DNA of 64,000 nt. It comes from Sophora flavescens (Eukaryota > Streptophyta > Magnoliopsida > Fabales > Fabaceae). Positions within the stretch are counted from its first letter, which is position 1. Every line of letters begins with the position of its first letter. The position numbers and the translations under genes were made by a program. The stretch lies in NCBI GenBank assembly GCA_030762895.1, contig CM061070.1, forward strand, positions 81,467,759 to 81,531,758. Direction: 5' to 3'. Below are positions 1 through 12,402 of the stretch, in pieces. The notes under the pieces are model-generated. The model was not told the origin of the DNA, did no database searches, and worked only from the letters and a program-made list of their open reading frames with translations.

Positions 1-1006
1 CCATTCCCATCATCACTTGAGGTAATATGATGATCCTTGGTCATCTATTCTCCAACTTGAAGTCATTTTCATTCTATTTCATGATTTTATTTTCTTAGAT
101 CTAGAACTTTAAAGAATTCTAGAAACTAGTAGAAAAATCCTAAAAATGTGAAACCAATTTCTATGATCTAGTTATGATCACTACTTTCATTATCCAAGAG
201 CATATAATAAAAAACATTTTCCTTCCCTAAAAACCATTTGGGCCGAACCTAGGAGAGAAAATGTGTTTGAAGTCAATTCTCAATTATAACACTTGTATCA
301 TGCTCTCTAATACCTATATAGTTATAATCTAAGAGCTTAACTTCAACAAAGATTTCTATCCTAATTTTATGGTGTTGGCTGAAAATCTAGGGTTTAGGAG
401 TTTATAGATTTTGTTGAATTAATGAATTCTAATGATTGGTTAATACTCTTAAGGATCTATGTAATCTAAAACCAATATGTTGAATCAAAAAGAATTTCCA
501 AGCCTATTTTACCAAGTAAGACCGAAACTTAATAAAAAGGGAGATTAAAATATTTTGTTAATATTTTCAGATTATGATAATTTATCTAAGCTGTCTAAGA
601 CTATAGGAATTAGAATCCAAAAGCTTGGAATGAGAAAATAATCCTAACCCTATTTTGAATTAGGAGGCCGAAACCTAGCTATTTAGGTTAAGAATGATTT
701 TGTTAATTAATTATAGTTCTACTATTTGGTTGAAGGAGAAACTGTTAAAGTGTGGCGTGACAACGAGGAACGGTAAATTCGGAATTTCGGTGATAACCCA
801 AGCTGGGGAATGAATCAACCTATCGTCGGAATCGATAAGTAGTATATTATATAATAATTGTGTAGGGCGACCTAAACCCTACTTGTAGTCGAGTAATCGA
901 CAAGACCAAAATCACATTGGAAACCTTTTCTGTGAAACCAATGGTGATTCGGGGATTGTAGGATTATCGACGTTAGGATGATTTTATCTTATCTAAGGTC
1001 GATTGA

Positions 1007-1007
<1 letters not shown>

Positions 1008-1084
<77 letters not shown>
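1008..1084. repeat. ATT trinucleotide microsatellite
   Basis: About 25 uninterrupted ATT units inside the LTR of gypsy element 1. Such tracts are unstable in length, so this could be polymorphic. Confidence 0.95.
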
Positions 1085-1085
<1 letters not shown>

Positions 1086-1445
1086 GAATTGTTAATGTGA
1101 TATTTTGTGGTATTTGAATATTTTTTGATTTTGTGTTATACATGATCTGCCTGGTTTTTAGTACTATGTTTAGTTGATTTTAAGTGAGGATATATGTTGT
1201 TCGGGAGATAATTGTTTGGGTGAGAAAGTATCGGTGAATTAGAAGTGCCTAGCGTAAATTGATTATGTTAAAATGAAATGTGTCATATAATGTGAGTCAA
1301 GGCTAGGATGGAAGCTTGAGGCACTAGGTTGCTATTGATGTACTTCAGTGAGGTTTATAAGTTGTATTGTGTTTATAACCGTATGTTGGACACATAAGAG
1401 GTCCAAAGTCCTTGTGGGACCGTCCAATGTTAGATTTAATTTGTA

Positions 1446-1715
1446 CAGCTATAGTGTCAATGCTTTGCTTGAGCACCCGCGATAGAGAATCAAGGTGTAC
1501 ACCGACTGTACTTTGCAGCTAAAGTGTCATTGTATTACATGAACATTCTTACCTTGGATGAGGTTGTGCACTGACTGTACCGTGCAGCTATAGTGTCATT
1601 GCTATGCATGAGCACCCTTGATCCAGGGTGTGCACCGACTTTACCGTGCACCTATAGGTCATTGCTTTGCATGAGCATTCTCACCATGAATAAGGGTGTG
1701 CACCAGTTTTGGGTA
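1446..1715 (+). repeat. Tandem repeat, 4 degenerate units of 64-70 bp, inside the LTR
   Basis: Units begin at about 1446, 1516, 1585 and 1649 with a shared core (CAGCTATAGTGTCATTG and variants), followed by a GAGCACCC-like and a GTGTGCACCGACT-like block. Spacings are 70, 69 and 64 bp. The units differ by several substitutions, so the array is not recent. Confidence 0.85.
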
Positions 1716-3959
1716 CACGTCGCTTGGACGACAGACTAACATCCCTAACGGATATGGGGTAATAGTGGCCATGTCATCATAAAGGTTTAGTTGTGTGAGG
1801 TTGAGGGTAGAGGATGATACCTTAATTTCAAGGATGATTTTCTAGTTATATTTGTTGATTGTGTATGAATTTTATTATGTTATATACTATTACTATTTTC
1901 TACTTTTTGATGATAGAACTGCTTCTTATCCCCTATATCTTTGTGTGTTGTATTCTGTCTTTTTATGGGATCGTACTAGAAGACCCTGTGGCTGAGCTTG
2001 ATGCTGAGACGTTGGATGGAACTCAGTATGAACTGGATGCTAGAAGACGAGATGTGGTTTTCAGCAATGTAGTTTTGTGTTTAGAGCCAGTGAGTCTTAT
2101 AAGAAGTTTTGTTTCCGCTATTAATTGTTGTTTTAAGATGCCTGCTAGAGATCCTACTGAGAGGATTACCCTCAACAATGTTTTGGTAATGTAATAAATA
2201 AATAGGTGTGTATTTATATATTACAACGTTGGTGTGTTTAATTTCTAGAAGTTATATGATTATTATATAAGTTTTAATTTTTACGAATTTTCACGTTACG
2301 TACGCAGTTAAGAATTTAATTAAGAAGGATTTAATCTAATAAAACACCGGGGCACAATGGGGTGTCTCAAATTTGATACCTACCTATCTTTGAGGGAAAT
2401 TATTCTTGAAAATGGATTTGATTTTATCTAAAGGTTTTGGTTTTAAGCCAAAAGGATTTTTGTCTTCAAAGACGAGATTTTACTGTAAAATGTAAAAACC
2501 TAAGTAAAAAATGACTTAGTAAAAATACGAACGTAATAATTTATGACGTGGGGTGGAACACGACCTTATGTCATATAGTATGGATAATTCATTATCCATA
2601 TTCCATAAAATTTAATGGATTCATAATGATTTGTTTTATTGAAAGCCAAAGAAAAAGGCTCAACTAGAAAAGTACAGAGAAATAAATAAATTGGACCTAT
2701 GTTCCAATCTCATAATGTGCTAGGATTTGTTAACAAATATTTTAATAAAACTTTGCACAAAGATAAAAAGTTACTTGAGAAATTTAGCTTGATGATTAAG
2801 TACCGGTGATTCGGACTTAAGACCATCTAGCATCTGTTACAGTTCGTTGAAGAATTCCGAAGGAATCACGATGTCATCCGTTGGATGGACGAGAAGAACT
2901 CGTTTCCGGTAAAGTTTGCCTCAACACATAGTGAAGCTATGTTCTTTAAGGCCGTTGTGCCTAGGAGATTGAGCTAACACTTTAATGCGGGTGTGAATTT
3001 CATAGTGACAATCTATTGATGCTTGGGGGTGTCGGGGTATGAAATACTCATATAGGCCCAGTTGGTTGCTCTTCTATGTCATGGTGATCTTGCAATACAC
3101 TGACATACTTTACTAGACACTATGTATTTTCTGGTAGTGTAGGATGTTCCTGAAAAAGCCAATGTGCACGTTGATGACTCTGGACGCATTCTATTGCCCA
3201 AGACTGGCATAGTCCGGAACAATCCTCCGAACCACTCTCTCCTACTGTTTGTTAAAACCATGGTATAGGGGATCAGAGGTCATTCCTCGAGTCTTAGATG
3301 TCTCTTATATAGGAAAAGAGGTGCCTTGTGATTATGTTGTTGTGAAACAATTATTATTTCTATTGTGATGGATGATATATCTGCTTATTTATATTTGTAC
3401 GTACATGTGTGTCGTACCACTGCATGTCTGCGTTAAGTGTAAGATGAACGGAAATCTCACCTCATTTCTGTATTTTCTGGTTTGTTGTTTTCTATCTTGC
3501 GTTGGAGGAAGATGACGATAACACTGTTTCTCCATCACACACCGGAGTTTGAGCGTACTTGGAGACATGGACACAATCTCGAGGGCTTTAGTATAATGTA
3601 TTTTTCTTAGTATTTTGTGTCTGACCAGTCTCGTGTCTATGTTATATTTTGTGGAGCTATGTCTCTAAAGATATTATTATTATAAACATATTTCAGTCTG
3701 TTGTTATTTACTGGCGTTGGTATTTCCGCCTTTTTTCTGAATATGTATGACTGATGATACTTGGAACTTGGTGTGTATAATATTGATGCATAAGTTGATG
3801 TTATATGTTAAAGACTATGTATGGTATTATTGCGAAAGAGAAAAGGAAAAAAATAAACCTGTACTTTTGGCAAAATAATTATTTTCCGCTTTACTCGGTC
3901 TTATAAAAAAATAGAAATGTCACAGACAATGTAGCACCCGAGAAGGGTGTTACATTATT

Positions 3960-3971
3960 TGGTATCAGAGC
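3960..3971 (+). other. Primer-binding site (initiator tRNA-Met type)
   Basis: TGGTATCAGAGC lies five bases after the LTR end and matches the 3' end of plant initiator tRNA-Met, the usual primer for minus-strand synthesis in chromoviruses and Ty1/copia elements. Confidence 0.9.
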
Positions 3972-4128
3972 TGGACGAGTCTGTTAGGGTTTGTGGTTTA
4001 GGTCTGTCTTTGTTTGTGCTGTGAGTTCTCTGTGTGCTTTTGGTATTATTTTTGGAAGAAATGATATTGTTTGGGGTGAGTTTATTGTAATTTTCATGAA
4101 TAATTGATTTTGGTCTTGCTGGACTATA

Positions 4129-5040
4129 ATGGCTCGTGGCGGAGGAACTACGGTTATGAATGCAGCTGTGAGAGCAATGTCACAAATGACTGTTGCGTTT
4201 GTTTGTCGCGAGGAAAGGGGATCTGAAAGCAGAGGACTGGATGAATTCTTGCGTAGAAATCCGACGGAATTCAAGAGAGAGTTTAAGCCTGAGAAAGCTG
4301 AGCTGTGGATTCAATCTTTGGAGAAGATTTTTGCTGCTATGAGGTGTACTGATAACGACAAGGTTACTTATGCTGCCTACATGCTGGTGGGCGATGCTGA
4401 AAATTGGTGGAGAGGAGCTTGCCAAGTGCTTGAGCATGATCAACAAGAGGTAAATCGGGAAACTTTTCGTAGGAAGTTTTTGGAGAAGTATTTTCCGGCA
4501 AGTGCCAGAGATACTAAAGAAATGGAATTCCTGCAGCTGAAGCAAGGCAATATGATTATAGCTGAATACGGCACCAGATTTGAAAGTCTGTCGGAGTTTT
4601 CTGCCTATCTGACTGACAATCCACATGAAGGGTGGAAGTGTCGCAGGTTTGAAGGAGGATTGCGATATGAACTGAAGGAGGTAGTAGTTCCAATGGAAAT
4701 ATCTGTATTTCCGAGGCTGATGGACATGTGTAGACAGATAGAGGATTTGAAGGCGAATCGTGATGCTAATCAACAGAGTTATGGACCATCTAGGTTCAAT
4801 AGGGGAAACTACAAGAATAACAGCCGATTCCAGAGGAAGCCATACAATAGCCACAAGGTCAGCAGCAGTTCCAACAACGATCTTTTGGTGGAAGCAGTGG
4901 AGGTGCTGGTTCATCTAGGAATGTTCCATAGAAGTGCATGAAGTGTGGCATGGGTCACGCTACCAAAGACTGCAAGATTACGAGAATCATTTGTTTAAGT
5001 GTGGATAGCCTGGACATGTTGCTAGAAATTGTGGACGATC
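4129..5040 (+). pseudogene. gag: gag of gypsy element 1 (capsid plus broken zinc knuckles)
   Basis: Gag forms the particle that packages element RNA. An open frame of 270 codons runs to 4941 and carries a Retrotrans_gag-type capsid: the motif AENWWRGA near residues 89-96, and the FRRKFLEKYFP segment near residues 112-122. Two CCHC knuckles follow. The first (CMKCGMGH...C, 4936-4974) has three residues instead of four between the second Cys and the His. The second (about 4992-5033) has lost one T and contains an in-frame TAG. The frame is also broken between capsid and knuckles. The start ATG at 4129 lies 157 bp after the primer-binding site and heads the longest frame. Decayed, not functional. 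Confidence 0.85.
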
Positions 5041-5189
5041 TAATACGGAACCTTCGGTCAACAATATGCGAGCTGCAAGGCCTAGAGCTGGAGGAAGAGT
5101 TTATACAATGAGTGGTACTGAAGCCTCTCAGAATGATGATCTGATTCAGGATAGTGTGTCATAGGAGGTAAATCTTTAATTGTACTGCT

Positions 5190-7632
5190 GATTCGGGTGC
5201 GACGCATTCGTTCATTGCATATGACTATGCTAAACTGCTAGGATTACATATGTCTTCTTTACCTTTTGACTCGACTATATCTACTCCTACTGCTAAACTT
5301 GTTTTGACTACTACAGCTTGTTTGAATTGTGTTATCTTTGTAGAAGATATGAAATTTTTGGTCAATTTAATCTGTTTGACTCTTTCGCAAATAGATGTGA
5401 TACTAGGAATGGATTGGTTATGTTCTAACCATATCCTGTTAGACTGTGCCAATAAATCCTTAATTTTTCCTAAGGATGAGATTTCTGGATTTTTGTCTGC
5501 TAACCGAGTAAAAGCTTATTTGAGAGAGGGAGCTCAAGGATACATGTTACTGTTTTCCTTAGACGTCAAGAGTGAGGTTGACTTACAGTCCATACCTACC
5601 GTCGATGAGTTTCTTGAAGTTTTTCCTGAAGATGTACCTGGACTACCGCCTGTTCGAGACATTGAGTTTGCGATTGATCTGGTATCGGGCTCTGGACCGA
5701 TATCCATGGCACCATACCGTATGTCACCATCAAATCTAGAAGACTTGAAGAATCAAATATTGGAACTGATGAGGAAAGAATTCAAAAGACCTAGTGTATC
5801 ACCCTGGGGAGCTCCAGTTTTGCTTGTGAAGAAGAAGGATGGAACTTCTCGCTTATGTGTAGATTTCCGTCAGTTAAACAAAGTGACGATCAAGAAAAAA
5901 TATCCACTACCAAGGATTGACGATTTGATGGATCAGTTACGTGGAGCAGCAATTTTCTCAAAGATAGATTTACGATCTGGTTATCATCAGATTCGTGTGA
6001 AGGCGGAGGATATCCCGAAGACAGCGTTTCGAACACGCTATGGGCATTATGAGTACCGTGTGATGCCGTTCGGAGTGACGAATGCACCTGCTATATTCAT
6101 AGATTACATGAACATGATTTTTCATCCTTATCTAGATCAGTTTGTCGTTGTCTTTATAGACGACATTCTAATATATTCTCCTAATCCAGACAAGCATGCT
6201 GAACATCTCAGTATGGTTCTCCAGATCTTAAAAGAGAAACAGTTATACGCGAAACCCGAAAAGTACGAATTTTGGTTAGATGAAGTTCAATTTTTAGGAC
6301 ACGTTATCTCGAATGAAGGTATCGCAGTGGATCCGTCAAAAGTTGAAGCTGTTCTAAAATGGGAGAGACCAAAGACGGCAACAGAAATTCATAGTTTCGT
6401 AGGTTTAGCTGGATACTATAGGATATTCATCGAGGGATTCTCCAAAATAGTAGGACCTCTTACCCAACTAATGCAGAAAGACCAAGAGTTTACGTGGACT
6501 GAAGCGTGCAAGGAAAGTTTCCAAGAGTTGAAGAAAAGGTTGACTACTTCACCTGTGCTAGTATTACCTGATCCTAAGGAACCTTTCGAGGTATACTGTA
6601 TTGCTTCACATCAAGGGTTAGGTTGTGTGCTAATGCAAAACCGGAAAGTGGTAGCTTATGCTTCAAGACAATTGAAGATTCATGAGAGGAACTACCCAAC
6701 ACATGATTTGGAGCTAGTGGCTGTAGTTTTTGCACTGAAAATCTGGAAGCATTATTTGTATGGAGCAACGTTCAACGTTTTCAGTGATCACAAAAGCTTG
6801 AAGTACTTGTTTGATCAAAAGGAGCTCAACAGGCGACAACGACGTTGGTTGGAATGTCTGAAGGATTACGATTTCCAACTACAGTATCACCCTGGAAAAG
6901 CGAATGTCGTAGCGGATGCCTTGAGTAGAAAATCAATGCATGCGTCTTCAATGATAGTCAAAGAGCAAGAGTTGTTAGAGCAATTCCAGGATATGCAGTT
7001 GACGATTGAAATGTCACCATGAAAGCTTTGCTTAGGTATGATTACTGTTTCCAATGAATTGATGGAACGGATACGAGAGAAACAAGAAAGTGATCAATAC
7101 CTACAAGAAGAAAGGGAATTGGTGCGACAAGGAGCAGTATCAAAATTCAAAGAGGGAACCGATGGAATCCTAAGATTCGGATAAAGGATTTGTATACTAG
7201 ATGATTCCGAGCTCTTATAGTTGATTCTAGAGGAAACTTACTCCTAAATTCATTGGACCCTACCAAATTCTTCGTTGAGTAGGTCCTATAGCTTACCAAA
7301 TTGCCTTACCGCCTTTTCTTTCAAATCTTCATTGTGTTTTCCACGTGTCTCAATTGCGAAAGTATATTCCTGATCCTAGTCATGTCAAAGTACCGGATAC
7401 AGTAAAATTGAAAGATAACTTAACCTATGAGGCATTACCTGTGAGGATCGAGGATCAAAGAGTTAAACAACTAAGAGGGAAGACAATTTCATTGGTTAAA
7501 GTGATCTGGAATGCAACGACAGAAGATGCTACATGGGAGTTGGAGGACAGGATGAAGGAACAATATCCGCAGTTGTTTCAAGGTAACTTTAATTTCGAGG
7601 ATGAAATTCTTTTTAGAGGGGTAATATTGTAA
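5190..7632 (+). pseudogene. pol: pol of gypsy element 1: protease, RT, RNase H, chromodomain; integrase core deleted
   Basis: Protease: DSGATHSF at 5190-5213, after an in-frame stop at 5169; the downstream DVILGMDWL is intact. RT: DLRSGYHQIR palm motif and the FIDD active site (variant of YxDD) near 6157. RNase H: the normal DAS of the first catalytic motif reads IAS (codon 6600-6602), but SDHKSL and the HPGKANVVADALSR end are intact. The 590-codon frame stops at 7022. Integrase: part of the N-terminal region (about 7025-7230) joins directly to the C-terminal region (about 7235); compared with the second gypsy copy, about 780 bp with the zinc-binding and DDE core are missing. A chromodomain-like tail (7345-7632, ATWELEDRM) marks this as a chromovirus of Tekay type. 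The element cannot be autonomous. Confidence 0.9.
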
Positions 7633-8755
7633 CACCCTGTTTTTACGATTTTTACCGTTTTGCTGTTTTTGTTGTTTCTCGATTATCGGTAGAATTTTAA
7701 TTGTTCGTAATTTTTATATTAGATCTAGAATTTTTTTATATAAAATAAAATCATAATTATACTCTACCTTATGGTAGAAGCCTACGGTAAAAATATGGGT
7801 TTAAAAGTTAGACGAAACCCGATCTGTGTTTTCACTGACAGTAAGATTTTACTGGTCAGAAAACCTAATTTTGAACCGTGGACGAAACCGTTTAGGTTTA
7901 TATTTTATTTCCAACCATAGTGGTTATTTTGAAATTTTTTAAAAATAAATAGGTTATTATAAGTTATTCGGCCGAATAGTCGATGATCGGGGATCGACGG
8001 AATCGAGAACGTAGGAGCAGAGACAAAACCCGATGTCGGACGGAGAAGACCAATGAGTCATTTGTGATGACTCAAGGGGGTGAGTCATAGGGGTTAGTCA
8101 TCATGCATTAAATGCATGTAATGATGACTAAAATGTGAAAACCCAAATTACCCTAAATCCTTCATTTTAACTACTAGTTTGCCATGACACCAAATTACTC
8201 TTTGGACCCTAGAAACTCACGGAAAACTCCTCATAAACCACACTTGGACATTTCATTTCACCCATTTCTCTCATTTGTTTATGTGTTCTTCATAAACTTG
8301 ACAAAAACTCCTAAGTTACTTATACTTGATTTTCAAAGGAAGTATAAGTTGTTGTTGGTTTCTTGAAATTCCAAAGGTGGATTCTTGTGATTCATGATCA
8401 TACCTTCCTTTCCTTTCACAACTTTTCTTCATATCTCAAATTTTTACAAATTTCAAATTCCAAGATCTAGAACTTCAAAAATCTCTAGAAAATCATAGAA
8501 AAATCCTTTTAATGTGATTCCAATTTCTATGATCTTCATATGACTTCCACTTTCATTATCTAAGAGCTTTAAAAATTTAGAGATCTCTAGCCTATTTTTA
8601 TTGACAAGGCCGAACGATGCTCAAATGGGTTTTGTAGTTTTTCTTCATCATTTAACTTGTTGTTTTGTTGATTGTTCATGGCTAGGTTTTGGTTGTGCAA
8701 AACCTTGAGCTATAGGTGAACATCATCCTCTTTTTGCTTGAGTATCAAGTGGTCA
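7628..8755 (+). repeat. 3' LTR of gypsy element 1, 5' portion only
   Basis: Starts with TGTAACACCC just after a purine-rich tract (AGAGGGG, about 7615-7621) that acts as the plus-strand primer. It matches the 5' LTR from about 8360 onward. The LTR is cut off after about 1.1 kb, where unrelated LTR fragments begin; no TSD could be identified at that break. Confidence 0.8.
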
Positions 8756-9810
8756 ATGTTGTGTACCGCAAGTGCACGGTTATGCCAAGTAGTAAAATAT
8801 CGTTCCCCTAGGACTGTGTTGTTGAGTACCAATTACACACAATCATGATTATCTAGACGAATCAATTTTTTCAAGATATTAGAGTAACTGAGAAAAAGAT
8901 ATTGTGAGTTCAAGAATCAAGGTAACAAAATCCTTACCTTTTATAAATAAGAAAATAAAATGTTCATGTGTTTATTGTATAAACTTAAATTTGGATGTTG
9001 CAAACATGATTAGACCATCTCTAGTTAAATCACAATGCTTAGAAATATCTCGCTAGCAATTGTCCATGTGTCTATGTTATGTAAAGCATTATTGTTAGTT
9101 GTGCATATATCCAAAGAAAAATCATATAAAATCATCTTTGTGATTGAGGATTGATTTGCTTGTCATGATGAATATTTCACATGGTTCAAATTTGAGCTTA
9201 ACTATCATTGAATCTTAAGTGTTAGACTAGATAGAAAGGACTTGTAGCACTTAAAGTTGTCAAAAATCTATGTCGTGTGAAATCCACAGTAGATAATCAT
9301 AAATCAAAATATTAAGGCCATGAACAAATCATTCTACAAAAAGGGGAAATTTAAATGATTATCATAGGAATATGACATGGCTCAAACAGACTTGGAGACA
9401 AATAGTGCTAAACTCAATTATATGAAAATCGAACTGTCAAATGCATACATAGTATGATGAGATAGTGGGTTTAGAGAATGATAAATTCAAACTACTTGCA
9501 AAATGTTTCATCCATTTCATTTTAAGAAGTTAAAGGATGATTATGCCACTTTAAATGGTGAAAAGCATGTGTTGAAAAATTCTATGTCTTGTAAGATTGC
9601 ATCAACCTTGAATATCAAGTGGAGAAATCATATCATACTCATGTTGAAATTGTTTCCCTACTTGAGATAGAATGAATAAGAATGATAGGAGTCTTGAAAA
9701 TCTGAGTGTGATTCTTAGCAATTATAATTTTCATGACAAACCAAAGAATATTGATGTTGATTTTCACAAAAAGAATTTGATATGGAAAGTATGGTCACAT
9801 CTCTCTCTAG
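8756..9810. other. Mosaic of old retroelement fragments
   Basis: The first about 100 bp (CCGCAAGTGCACGG, then AAGTAGTAAAATATCG) resembles the reverse complement of the end of the solo LTR at 25880-25960, so it looks like an inverted LTR terminus of a related gypsy family. About 9520-9800 holds short lysine-rich, gag-like reading frames with stops and frameshifts, ending against the Sirevirus LTR. No intact gene. Family assignments here are tentative. Confidence 0.35.
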
Positions 9811-11281
9811 GTTTTGATGTTAACAAAAGGATTAAATTTGCTTGGCAAAGTGTTAGTTGAGATCTAACTAGTGCTTTCAGTTATGCAGGAACGCTTTTAT
9901 AAGTAAAATAAACTTGGGATAAGTTCAAATTGAAAAATACGCATCCAGGCCTGTAGACGGGCTGCTCAAGAACTGTGGTAAATTTACCTTGTTGTTTTAT
10001 TTATTAGACGAGGCTATAAAAGAATACCTAAATAACTTGTTAGGTACAGCAAGTCCAAAGACTTGAAACTCAAGTATACATCCATAGTGCCTAACTAAAA
10101 TTCAGTAGAAGTCCATAGTGCCACATCATTGGACGGAGTTTCTCTAAGGACTGAGCAAGTCCAAAGACTTCTGTGGACGAGCGCTTCTACCACACCAGTG
10201 GACGAGCAGAATAAAATCTTGTGTAGATGCATTCTTAAACTAAGTAGACGGTTCTATATGTTCTATATTTTTACTACCTTGAATATGATTTAATGCAATC
10301 TAGTCCATGATGAATTTAGTTCAAATGATTGATATTTATTTCAAATAAATATTTGTTCTTCCCATTTGTTTTTATCCGATTAATGTCTTGTTTCCTTTGA
10401 GAAAATTCATAAAACTATCAAGGAAATACAAAAAGTAAATAGTACAATTGGAATTGCAAAACGATCTGTACGATGACATCTTTATTGCTGGACAAAAGCT
10501 GGGTTATACACAAAGGAGGAAAAAACGTTTTTAAGGTATAATTACTCAGAACAGCGAGCCTCCATTTTGTGATTTTCTGATAACCAATGATGCTTTTCAA
10601 CACGGCCAAAATCAAGCTATCAGTCTCAATGGATATCATGCATTTAATGCTATCTCAATAACGGGACTATTCAAATAACCATTGAAGATTTACAAGAGAA
10701 ATTGAAGACCACTATATATGTAGAATGTCTCAAGCACTGAAAAAGAACTTTTACCATTTGATCAATTACAAGATATTCAAAGCTCATATTCTTGTTGTAA
10801 AGCAAAAGTCTGTAATTCTTAAGGTTGAATATTTGTAAAAATATTCAGTAGATCTTAAACCTTCATACCCTCACATATAGTGAGTTAGAAAGATCTCAGA
10901 AAAATCCCTGTGATTGTATTAGAGCCTGAAGAGGCTTGGCAAGAAAGCAATACTTGTAGCCTGGAGAGGTGAAGAATACTTGTTGTAGAAACTATCTGGA
11001 AATAGTGGAGAAAAAGGGACTGGACGTAGCTCTTGGTTGGAAAAGAGTGAACCAGGATAAAATACCTGAGTGAATTTTCTATCCCTTATCTTTTACAGTT
11101 TTATTTATTTTTACTAACTGTGGGATTTGATTTTGGTTTTGTTAATATTTTAAAAAGGATTTCTTGTGTGCTTAATCTTTTTATATTCTGCTTGTGAAAA
11201 AGTTTCTCAAAAAGGGTTTTTGCGAAAATTATTAACAAACACAATTCAACCCCCTTCTTGTATTTGCCTGTGCCAACTTCA
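9811..11281 (+). repeat. 5' LTR of the Sirevirus-like element, left end truncated
   Basis: Aligns with the 3' LTR at 26916-28462 from the GGATTAAATTTG block on, but the TGTTGGAACC start is absent. By eye the two LTRs are roughly 80% identical, which implies age or derivation from different elements. It carries several GTGGACGAG/GTAGACGGG motifs (about 9955-10250), a TATA-like box and ends ...CAACTTCA. Confidence 0.8.
10713..10719 (+). promoter_or_regulatory. Likely TATA box of the 5' LTR
   Basis: TATATAT lies where the 3' LTR has a clean TATAAATA (27873), about 570 bp before the LTR end. Confidence 0.5.
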
Positions 11282-11283
11282 GT

Positions 11284-11295
11284 TGGTATCAGAGC
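11284..11295 (+). other. Primer-binding site of the Sirevirus-like element
   Basis: TGGTATCAGAGC two bases after the LTR end, complementary to initiator tRNA-Met. Confidence 0.9.
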
Positions 11296-11352
11296 TCAGC
11301 CTTGACAGGGTTGAGCATCTAACAAGTGCTTAGGCAGTACGATCCTACAATC

Positions 11353-12369
11353 ATGGATGCAGAAGGACAAGCTATCAACAGACCCCCTCTCTTTTATGGA
11401 ACTGATTATGATTATTGGAAAAGAGGATGATGGCATTCTTGGATGAACAAAATACTGACATCTGGGAACTAATAGGAAATGGCTACACTGAGTCAAGGAG
11501 TAAAGCTGGAGCTACAGTGCCTAGAGCTGAATGGACTCAAGAGCAGAAAAGCCAACATCAACTAAACTTGAAAGCTAAGCACTATCTCATGTGTGCTATC
11601 ACCAGACCTGATCATGACAAGGTTCATAGTTGCAACACAGCTAAAGAAATCTGGGATACTCTTGCACTAGCTCATGAAGGTTACTCACAAGTGAAGGAAT
11701 CAACGATAAGCATGCTGGTTCACCAGTATGAGCTATTCAAGATGGCTGATCATGAAACTATAGACCAGATGTTTGGAAGATTCTAAACAATCACCAACAG
11801 TATTAGGTCTCTTGGAAAGGTCTATGAGAATAGAGATCATGTGAGAAATTTTTTGAGAAGTCTCTCAAAGCAGTGGAGACCTAAGGTAACTGCTATCCAG
11901 GAAGAAAAGAATTTGAATACTCTTTCTCTGGAAGAGCTACTGGGGTCATTAAAAGTTCGTGAACTTGAACTTAATGAGGAGGAAAACTCCAGAAAAGGAA
12001 AGTCCATTGCCTTAAAGGCCAAGAAAGCTAGTTCCTCAAAGGCGCTTAAAGTTTGAGTCCTCAGATGAAGCTGATTCATCAAATAATGAAGATGACTCAG
12101 ATGAGGATGAACTATCTTTCATCTCCATAAAAATCCAACACATGTGGAGAAAGAAAGGTGGATTCAGAAGGAAGCATTTCAACAAAAAATTCTCCAAGGA
12201 GAAGTCAGATTCCAAGGAGAAAGGCCCACCCCTGTGCTGTGAATGTAAGAAACCAGGACACTTCAAAGCTGACTGCCCAAAGCTGAAGGAGAAAAAGAAA
12301 TCATTCAAAAAGAAGAAAGGCTTGATGGCTACATGGGAGGATCTTGACCTATCTTCTTCATATGAATAA
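11353..12369 (+). pseudogene. gag: gag of Sirevirus copy 1 (UBN2-type) with intact CCHC knuckle
   Basis: The start ATG at 11353 begins a copia-type gag, but the frame shifts after about 24 codons. The main block (11415-11786) matches the UBN2/copia gag family: WELI, YLMCAI, AKEIWDTL, YELFKM. It ends in a TAA near 11784 and continues in other frames to about 12056. A perfect CX2CX4HX4C zinc knuckle lies at 12235-12276, followed by a lysine-rich stretch. At least three frame breaks make this a pseudogene. It encodes the particle protein in intact relatives. Confidence 0.85.
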
Positions 12370-12402
12370 GATGAAGCAGGAGAAGAAGCAAACATTTGCT
12401 TC

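Larger units (their letters stand above)
1..3954 (+). repeat. 5' LTR (partial) of Tekay-like Ty3/gypsy element 1
   Basis: The right end is GGGTGTTACA at 3945-3954, the exact inverse of TGTAACACCC that opens the matching 3' LTR at 7628. A tRNA-Met-type primer-binding site follows after five bases. Positions 115-170 align with 8481-8532 of the 3' LTR, so the window starts about 735 bp inside the LTR and the full LTR would be about 4.7 kb. It contains an ATT microsatellite and a 64-70 bp tandem repeat, listed separately. Short ORFs inside it (such as 1859-2194) have no recognisable domain and are not called as genes. Long LTRs are usual for the Tekay/Del chromovirus lineage; that assignment rests on the pol region. 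Confidence 0.85.

Noticed and set aside
1446..1715. Repeat array as CRISPR-like
   Set aside because: Units are contiguous degenerate tandem repeats inside a plant LTR, without unique spacers or cas genes.
4180..4914. Long minus-strand ORF (244 codons) opposite gag
   Set aside because: It is the antisense shadow of the gag coding region and has no domain of its own.
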